Positions 27,375 through 32,448 of a DNA stretch of 32,448 nt are shown here, piece by piece (within the stretch, counting starts at the first letter, position 1; every line of letters starts with the position of its first letter). Source of the stretch: Nocardia carnea (GTDB lineage: Bacteria > Actinomycetota > Actinomycetes > Mycobacteriales > Mycobacteriaceae); assembly GCF_029869215.1 (NCBI RefSeq), contig NZ_JARWPM010000041.1, positions 1-32,448 on the forward strand. The letters run 5' to 3'. The position numbers were made by a program, and so were the translations under genes. The notes beneath the pieces were generated by a model. It saw only the letters and a list, made by a program, of their open reading frames with translations, was not told the origin of the DNA and ran no database searches.

Positions 27375-30047
27375 TCATCTCGCGGACTTCTTGAGTCGCA
27401 AGCGGCTCCAGGTGAGCAACGCGATCACCACTGTGAGGGCTACGACCATGCCGATATCCAGGAACCAGGCGCCGCGCGTATGTTCCCAGAACCCATCGGG
27501 TTGCGCCTGGATGAACAGTTCCCGAATATCCACGGTGGACGCCGCCGCGGCGTATCCCCAGCGCGACGGGAACAGCCAGGTGACCTGCTCCAATACCACC
27601 CGGTCGGTGACCGGGATCATCCCGCCGGCCATCACCAGCAGGCCCATGATCGCGACCGCCAGCAGCGGCATCACCTGTTCACTGGATCGGGCCAGGCTCG
27701 ACAGCAGCAGCCCGAGCACCACACACGACACCGCGGTGACCGCGATATCGATGTACAGCTCGGCACCGCCGGACGCCAGCACCGACCCCTCCTGCGGCCG
27801 TTTCTTACCGAGCAGCACGAAACCCACCAGCACCGCCGACTGCACCAGCGCGGCCAGCCCGAACACCATGATCTTGGCCGACAGATACGCCCCGGACCGC
27901 AATCCGACCGCGCGCTCGCGGACGTAGATCGTGCGTTCCCCCACCAGGTCGCGCACGGTGAGCGTCATCCCCATGAAGCAGGCACCCAGGATCAGCACCA
28001 CCAGCAGCATCTGCGGTTCGGAATCACCCTTGGGCACGAAGGTGCCGTCGTCCTGCTGGACCAGTGGTGGCCGGCCGAAGCCGTTACTCCCCGGCACCAG
28101 CAGCGACAGGCCGCCGAGCACGAACGGCAGCAGCACCAGGAACGCCATGTAGCCGCGATCGGCCAGGATCAGCCGCAGTTGTCGCCGGGCCAGGGTGGAG
28201 AACTGTTTCCAGGAACCCGATTGCGGCGGCGAACCGCCGCCGCCCTGCCGGGCCGCGGGCGGCGGCGGGGGCGGGAGCGCGGCCTGCCGGGACCGGAAGT
28301 GCGCGAAGGCCGCATCCGGGTTGGCGGCGACATCGGCGAAGATCTTGGCCCAATCGCTGGTCCCGAGCGCGGATTCGACACCCGCCGGGTTTCCGGCGTA
28401 GGCGGTTTTCCCGCCGGGGGCGAGCAGCACCACCTGATCGCACATGTCCAGGCAGGCCACCGAGTGGGTGACCACGATGACCACGCGGCCGGCGTCGGCC
28501 AGTTCGCGCAGCATCATCATGACCTGCCGGTCCAGCGCCGGGTCCAAGCCCGAGGTGGGCTCGTCCAGGATCAGCAGGGAGGGGCCGGTGAGCAGTTCCA
28601 GCGCCACCGAGGCGCGTTTGCGCTGCCCACCGGAGAGCCGGTCCACCCGGGTGTCGGCGTGTTCGGTGAGCGAGAGTTCGCGCAGCACCCCGTCGATCAC
28701 CTGCCGGCGGTCGGCCTTGGAGGAGTCCGGCGGCAGTCGCAGTTCGGCCGCGAAACCGAGGGCCTGGCGCACGGTGAGCTGCCGGTGCAGCACATCGTCC
28801 TGCGGAACCATGCCGATACGGGAACGCAGCGCCTCGTATTCACCGTGCAGATCGCGGCCCTCGAAGATCACCCGGCCGCCCGACGGCTGGGTGCTACCCG
28901 CGATCAACCGGGACAGCGTGGACTTCCCCGCGCCCGACGGCCCGATCAGCGCGGTGAGGGTGCCGCGGCCGGCCTGCATGTTCACATCGACCAGCAACTG
29001 CTTGTTGCCCTCGACGGTGAACCCGACACCGTGCACGGACAAACCCTGTTCGGCGACCGGCCGCTGGCGATGGACCAGGGTGCCCTGGGAGACCTCGAAG
29101 TCGATATTGCCGATGGTGATGATGTCGCGTTCGCGCAGCACCGTGCGCTGCTGCCGGACGCCGTTGACGAATGTTCCGTTGGCCGACCCGAGATCCTCGA
29201 TCGTCAGGCCCTCGGCGCCCGCGACCAGGCGGGCGTGTTTACGTGACGCCAGCGGATCGTTGACGACGATCTGGTTGTCCGAGGTCCGGCCGATGGCCAG
29301 GCCGCCCGCCGGGATCCGGTCGGCCCGTGCGACCGGGCCCTCGCTGGCGCGATGGCGCACCGGCGGGACGGCCGCCACGCTGGCCTTGGCGGTCATGTTC
29401 ACATTGGCGGGCTGCGGCGGGACCGGACCCGGATGCGGCTGCGCCGGTTGCCCGCCGCTGTGCGGCCGCTGCTGGGGCGGGCGCTGGCCGTGCGGATCGG
29501 CCGGCGGGCGGCCGTGCGGCGGCACCTGCGGCTGCGGCCCCGATTGGGGCCGGTTCGGCGGCGGCTGGCGCTGGGGACCGGGCGGGAAAGGTTGCGGGCC
29601 CGGAGGATAGGGCTGCTGCCCACCGGGAAACTGCTGCTGACCCGACGGATACGGCTGCTGACCCGAGGGAAACTGCTGCTGGCCGGAGGGGAACTGCGGC
29701 GCCGCGGCCGGGCGCTGCGCCTGCTGCTGGGGAACACCCGACGGAACCAGCCACAGCAGCGGGCCGCTGATCGCGTCACCGAGGCGGACCTGGGTGGGGC
29801 GGTCGATCGGCACCGGCCCGTTGAGGCGGCGGGCGTCGACGAACACTCCGTTGGTGCTGCCGTTGTCGGTGAGCACCCAGGCTCCCGACTGCCAGGCCAG
29901 TATCGCGTGAACGCGCGAGACCAGCGGACTGTCGACGAACAGCGTCACCTCGGGCGCGCGGCCCAGAGTGATCTGCTGATTCGAATCGAAGACACGTTCG
30001 GTTCCATCATGGCGCACCGTGATAGTGCGCACCCCCGGTGCAGACAT
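27375..30047 (-). CDS. FHA-FHA-ABC exporter (Rv1747-like)
   Basis: 890 residues: FHA domain 1 (about 8-95; LGRAPEV, SRVHAIL, NGSTNG), a Pro/Gln linker with six 7-residue repeats (118-159), FHA domain 2 (250-318; IGRTSDN, SRKHARL, GSANGTFVNG), an ABC ATPase (Walker A GPSGAGKS 369-376, LSGGQ 471-475, Walker B LLILDE 491-496, switch His 528) and an ABCG-type six-helix membrane domain from about 640. This is the layout of M. tuberculosis Rv1747, which exports cell-wall glycolipid components and is switched by Ser/Thr kinase PknF through linker phosphothreonines. Here the linker has only one Thr (residue 219), so the switch may differ. ATG at 30047 has no ribosome site, but a -10 box ends 7 bases upstream, suggesting leaderless translation. 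No kinase gene is adjacent. Confidence 0.95.
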   Translation of the reverse strand: MSAPGVRTITVRHDGTERVFDSNQQITLGRAPEVTLFVDSPLVSRVHAILAWQSGAWVLTDNGSTNGVFVDARRLNGPVPIDRPTQVRLGDAISGPLLWLVPSGVPQQQAQRPAAAPQFPSGQQQFPSGQQPYPSGQQQFPGGQQPYPPGPQPFPPGPQRQPPPNRPQSGPQPQVPPHGRPPADPHGQRPPQQRPHSGGQPAQPHPGPVPPQPANVNMTAKASVAAVPPVRHRASEGPVARADRIPAGGLAIGRTSDNQIVVNDPLASRKHARLVAGAEGLTIEDLGSANGTFVNGVRQQRTVLRERDIITIGNIDFEVSQGTLVHRQRPVAEQGLSVHGVGFTVEGNKQLLVDVNMQAGRGTLTALIGPSGAGKSTLSRLIAGSTQPSGGRVIFEGRDLHGEYEALRSRIGMVPQDDVLHRQLTVRQALGFAAELRLPPDSSKADRRQVIDGVLRELSLTEHADTRVDRLSGGQRKRASVALELLTGPSLLILDEPTSGLDPALDRQVMMMLRELADAGRVVIVVTHSVACLDMCDQVVLLAPGGKTAYAGNPAGVESALGTSDWAKIFADVAANPDAAFAHFRSRQAALPPPPPPAARQGGGGSPPQSGSWKQFSTLARRQLRLILADRGYMAFLVLLPFVLGGLSLLVPGSNGFGRPPLVQQDDGTFVPKGDSEPQMLLVVLILGACFMGMTLTVRDLVGERTIYVRERAVGLRSGAYLSAKIMVFGLAALVQSAVLVGFVLLGKKRPQEGSVLASGGAELYIDIAVTAVSCVVLGLLLSSLARSSEQVMPLLAVAIMGLLVMAGGMIPVTDRVVLEQVTWLFPSRWGYAAAASTVDIRELFIQAQPDGFWEHTRGAWFLDIGMVVALTVVIALLTWSRLRLKKSAR
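29571..29696 (-). repeat. 21-base coding repeat, six units
   Basis: Six tandem 7-residue units (QFPSGQQ twice, PYPSGQQ, QFPGGQQ, PYPPGPQ, PFPPGPQ) at residues 118-159 of the FHA-ABC exporter. Third-base differences show protein-level retention. Probably a flexible linker; likely to vary in length between strains. Confidence 0.85.
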
Positions 30048-30054
30048 GCAGCGG

Positions 30055-30060
30055 ATACTA
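30055..30060 (-). promoter_or_regulatory. -10 box of the FHA-ABC gene
   Basis: TAGTAT on the minus strand ends 7 bases before the ATG at 30047, the spacing for transcription starting at or next to the start codon. No -35 is clear. Confidence 0.45.
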
Positions 30061-30071
30061 TTCCATTACCC

Positions 30072-30121
30072 GGGCATCGGAGATGCCCCCGCTGGGGGGC
30101 GAACTCCTCAGCTCCAGCGGG
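30072..30121. promoter_or_regulatory. Two abutting dyads in a divergent promoter
   Basis: GGGCATC-GGA-GATGCCC (30072-30088) is perfect. It shares its last base with a second dyad, CCCGCTGG (30088-30095) and CCAGCGGG (30114-30121). They lie between the FHA-ABC and metalloprotease genes, beside the -10 box of the former, and are good operator candidates. Confidence 0.5.
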
Positions 30122-30161
30122 ATATACCAGCACCCGAACCGGCCGAAATGGGGGACGATCC

Positions 30162-31595
30162 ATGCCGAAACTCCGCGGCGCCGCGCTCGCCGTGGCGGCG
30201 CTGTGCGCACTGCTGCTGGTCACCGGGTGTACCCGGGCGGTGGACGGCCGGGCGGTCTCCATCTACGACAACCCCTTCCAGGTCGCCGGCCTGCCGACCA
30301 CCAGCGGCCCCAGCGGGCCCCGGGAGAATGTCCCGCCTACCGAACTGAGCGCCGAGAACGGTGACGGCGGCGAGATCGACACCCTGGCGCTGAACGCGGT
30401 CACCGATGTCCAGGCGTACTGGGAAGAGCACTACGACGCCGAGTTCGAGGGCGAATTCGAACCGGTGCAGAAGCTGATCTCCTGGAGCGCGCGCGATTCG
30501 CGCAGCAAATCGGCGGAGTTCTGCACCGAATCGACCTACCGCATGGTCAACGCCGCCTACTGCCGGTTGGACAACTCGATCGGCTGGGACCGGGCGCTGT
30601 TGCTGCCCACGATGGCCGACACCTTCGGCAAGATGGCGGTGGTGATGGTGATCGCCCACGAATACGGGCACGCCATCCAGAACAATGCCGATCTCGTCGA
30701 ACGCGACGATCCGGTGATCGTCAAGGAACAGCAGGCCGATTGTTTCGCCGGTGCCTATATGCGCTGGGTGGCCGAGGGGGAATCGGAGTACTTCACCATC
30801 AACACCTCCGACGGCCTGAATTCCGTCCTCGCCGCCACGGTCGCGATCCGCGACTCCGATCCCGACGACCCGGAAAGCGTGCACGGCTCGGCCTTCGAGC
30901 GGGTCACCGCCGTGCAGATCGGTTTCACCGACGGCGCGAAGGGTTGTAAAGGCATCGATATGGACGAGATCGAACAGCGCCGCGGCGACCTCCCGCAGAG
31001 TTTCGACGGTGCGTCCGGGGAGTTCGAGATCACCGAGCAGAGCCTGGTCGAGTTGAGCAAAGCCCTGTCGGTGATCCTGCCGATCCCCGACGAACCGACC
31101 TACAGCTACGACGGCGCCGAAATCGACTGCAGCGACGGCGTCGCCACCGAACCGGTGACCTACTGCCCGGCGAACAATACGATCGCCACCAATGTCGACG
31201 GACTGTCGCAGCGCGGTACCGCGACCGACGATTCCGATGTCCCGCTGCCGGTGAAGGTCAGCGGCGACTACAACGGCTACGTCGTCTTCATCTCCCGCTA
31301 CACCCTCTCGGTGCAGCGCAGCCGCGACCAGGAGCTGGTCGGCGCGAAAACCGGGTTGCGGGCGGCCTGCCTCTCCGGGGTCGCCACCGGCAAACTGGCC
31401 GAGACCGGCCGCGCCGAAGGCGATATCACCCTCGCCGCGGGCGATCTCGACGAAGCGGTCTCCGGCCTGCTGACCGACGGCCTGGCCGCCAGCGACGTGG
31501 AGGGCAAAACGGTACCCAGCGGCTTCTCCCGGGTCGACGCCTTCCGCGCCGGTGTCCTGGGCGGCGAACAAACCTGCGCCGCCCGATACGAATGA
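30162..31595 (+). CDS. Zinc-metalloprotease lipoprotein
   Basis: 477 residues. The signal peptide ends in the lipobox LVTGC with Cys23 as the lipidated residue, so the protein is held on the outer face of the membrane. The catalytic zinc motif is HEYGH (166-170), followed by EQQAD (189-193) whose Glu is the likely third ligand. This resembles the neutral zinc metallopeptidase family (YpfJ-like). Residues ~200-477 have paired Cys residues but no known domain. ATG at 30162 has GGGGGA seven bases upstream. It is divergent from the FHA-ABC gene with two dyads between them. Substrate unknown; envelope protein processing is likely. Confidence 0.92.
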   Translation: MPKLRGAALAVAALCALLLVTGCTRAVDGRAVSIYDNPFQVAGLPTTSGPSGPRENVPPTELSAENGDGGEIDTLALNAVTDVQAYWEEHYDAEFEGEFEPVQKLISWSARDSRSKSAEFCTESTYRMVNAAYCRLDNSIGWDRALLLPTMADTFGKMAVVMVIAHEYGHAIQNNADLVERDDPVIVKEQQADCFAGAYMRWVAEGESEYFTINTSDGLNSVLAATVAIRDSDPDDPESVHGSAFERVTAVQIGFTDGAKGCKGIDMDEIEQRRGDLPQSFDGASGEFEITEQSLVELSKALSVILPIPDEPTYSYDGAEIDCSDGVATEPVTYCPANNTIATNVDGLSQRGTATDDSDVPLPVKVSGDYNGYVVFISRYTLSVQRSRDQELVGAKTGLRAACLSGVATGKLAETGRAEGDITLAAGDLDEAVSGLLTDGLAASDVEGKTVPSGFSRVDAFRAGVLGGEQTCAARYE

Positions 31596-31635
31596 ATACG
31601 CCCTGGCTTCGGGCCGCACGCACGCCGCCGGAGGT

Positions 31636-32223
31636 TCAGCTGCCGAAGGGTGGTGGGGCGGCGGATTCGAAGCGGAGCATACGGTTGCCGATCAGGATTT
31701 CCGTGCCCGGGATCAGGATCACCGGCCGGCGCGGGGGGATGCGCACCCATTCGCGGTAGCCGGCGGCGCGGGTACGGGTGCCGTTGGTGGATCCCCGGTC
31801 CACCAGGGTCACATCCCAGTCGACCAGCAGCAGTTCGGCGTGCGCGCGGGACATACCGCCGGAGTTGTCGGTGACCTGCAGTGGAGTGAGCCCGCGTCGC
31901 GCCGGTTCGGATTTCTCCGGGTCCCGGCCGAGGACGGAATCGGTTTCCAGCAGGTAGGTCGAGCCGTCGTCGAGCACCAGGATGCCCAGCGGCGGTCGCA
32001 TCACTTCGATGAGGGGCTGGGTTTGGTCCACCGGCATCCCGCATACGCTGCAGAACGCCGAACGGGGGTCGCTGGGATGAGCGCGCGCGCATTTGAACCC
32101 GCGCACCTTCACGGTCAGCGCATTACCTTTCGCCGTCGCCTCGGTGCGGCGACGCAGTTCGGCGTCCAGCGGCGGGGTCGCGCGCTCGGGCGGGCCGTGC
32201 ACCGGTGAAACGGGAAGATCCAT
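31636..32223 (-). CDS. FHA domain protein with zinc knuckle, 5' end unresolved
   Basis: At least 195 residues from the ATG at 32223; the open frame continues upstream with similar sequence until the low-quality region near 32270, so the true start may lie beyond. The N-terminal part has a C-x(n)-H-x(n)-CxxC pattern (GFKCARAHPSDPR then FCSVCG), a probable zinc knuckle. A C-terminal FHA domain follows: VLGRDPE, MSRAHAELLL, DRGSTNGTRT and the closing ILIGNRMLRF. FHA domains bind phosphothreonine, so it is a reader of Ser/Thr kinase signals. It converges with the metalloprotease gene (40 bases apart). Its kinase partner is not in the window. Confidence 0.85.
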   Translation of the reverse strand: MDLPVSPVHGPPERATPPLDAELRRRTEATAKGNALTVKVRGFKCARAHPSDPRSAFCSVCGMPVDQTQPLIEVMRPPLGILVLDDGSTYLLETDSVLGRDPEKSEPARRGLTPLQVTDNSGGMSRAHAELLLVDWDVTLVDRGSTNGTRTRAAGYREWVRIPPRRPVILIPGTEILIGNRMLRFESAAPPPFGS

Positions 32224-32269
32224 CCGTGGAGTGGGATGCACCAGCGGCCGGCCCGGTCGTGGCGCAACG

Positions 32270-32448
32270 GCCCGGGGGGGGGGCCGCGCCGCCCCGCGGC
32301 GGGGGGCCGGGAGGGGGGGGTGGGCGGCCCGGCGCGGGGGGGGGGGGGGGGGGGGGTGGGGGGGGGGGGGGGGGGGGGCCGCGGGGGGGGGCCCCCGGGG
32401 GGGGGGGGGGGGGGCGGCCAAAGCGGCGGGCGGGGGGGGGGGGGGGGG
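32270..32448. other. Low-complexity G-run sequence, probable artefact
   Basis: From about 32270 the sequence turns into long runs of G with scattered C, A and T. Reading frames through it give only Pro or Gly strings. This is typical of a failing read end or assembly edge rather than biology, so nothing is annotated here. Confidence 0.85.

Overview
This window reads as chromosomal core of a high-GC Gram-positive of the order Mycobacteriales, most likely a Nocardia or close relative. Grounds: GC-rich codon use with many GTG starts; a groES-groEL1 pair in which GroEL1 has a His-rich tail and CIRCE-type dyads precede groES; and a gene order that, from memory, tracks Mycobacterium tuberculosis H37Rv Rv3417c to Rv3443c (groEL1, groES, tsaD, rimI, tsaB, tsaE, alr, nnrD, glmS, Rv3438, Rv3439c/Rv3440c, glmM, rpsI, rplM). 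All identities were read by eye; no database search was run.

Region by region. 1-2640: groEL1 and groES on the minus strand, driven from a promoter that lies inside two abutting HrcA-type dyads, then a non-coding stretch with a large hairpin. 2640-4208: a membrane-anchored Hsp70-like protein. 4623-9672: a tightly overlapped minus-strand operon alr, alpha/beta hydrolase, tsaE, tsaB, rimI, tsaD, which joins D-alanine supply to tRNA t6A synthesis. 9849-12393: a DUF2165 membrane protein, the NAD(P)HX repair enzyme and a blue-copper lipoprotein. 12503-15307: glmS and, divergent from it, a hydrolase-fold protein that lacks its catalytic serine. 15492-18614: a cytochrome P450 without the ExxR arginine, an NDH-2-like flavoprotein behind an ECF41-like promoter, and a broken Uma2-family nuclease gene.

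18587-21048: a minus-strand operon of an EspC-like protein, a 560-residue EspA-like protein and a small coiled-coil protein. It looks like a type VII (ESX) substrate set with no secretion machinery beside it, and it has a marked local drop in GC. This is the most interesting locus here. It occupies the position of Rv3440c-Rv3439c in M. tuberculosis, between the Rv3438-like gene and glmM.

21517-25107: pspC, a four-helix membrane protein, glmM (cell-wall amino sugar synthesis with glmS), and rpsI-rplM closed by a strong hairpin. 25259-32223: an envelope and signalling group made of a second Hsp70-like membrane protein, an FHA-FHA-ABC exporter of the Rv1747 type, a divergent zinc-metalloprotease lipoprotein, and an FHA/zinc-knuckle protein whose 5' end runs into low-quality sequence. 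From about 32270 the sequence is mostly runs of G and looks like a read or assembly artefact. No tRNA, rRNA, CRISPR array, insertion sequence or phage gene was seen.
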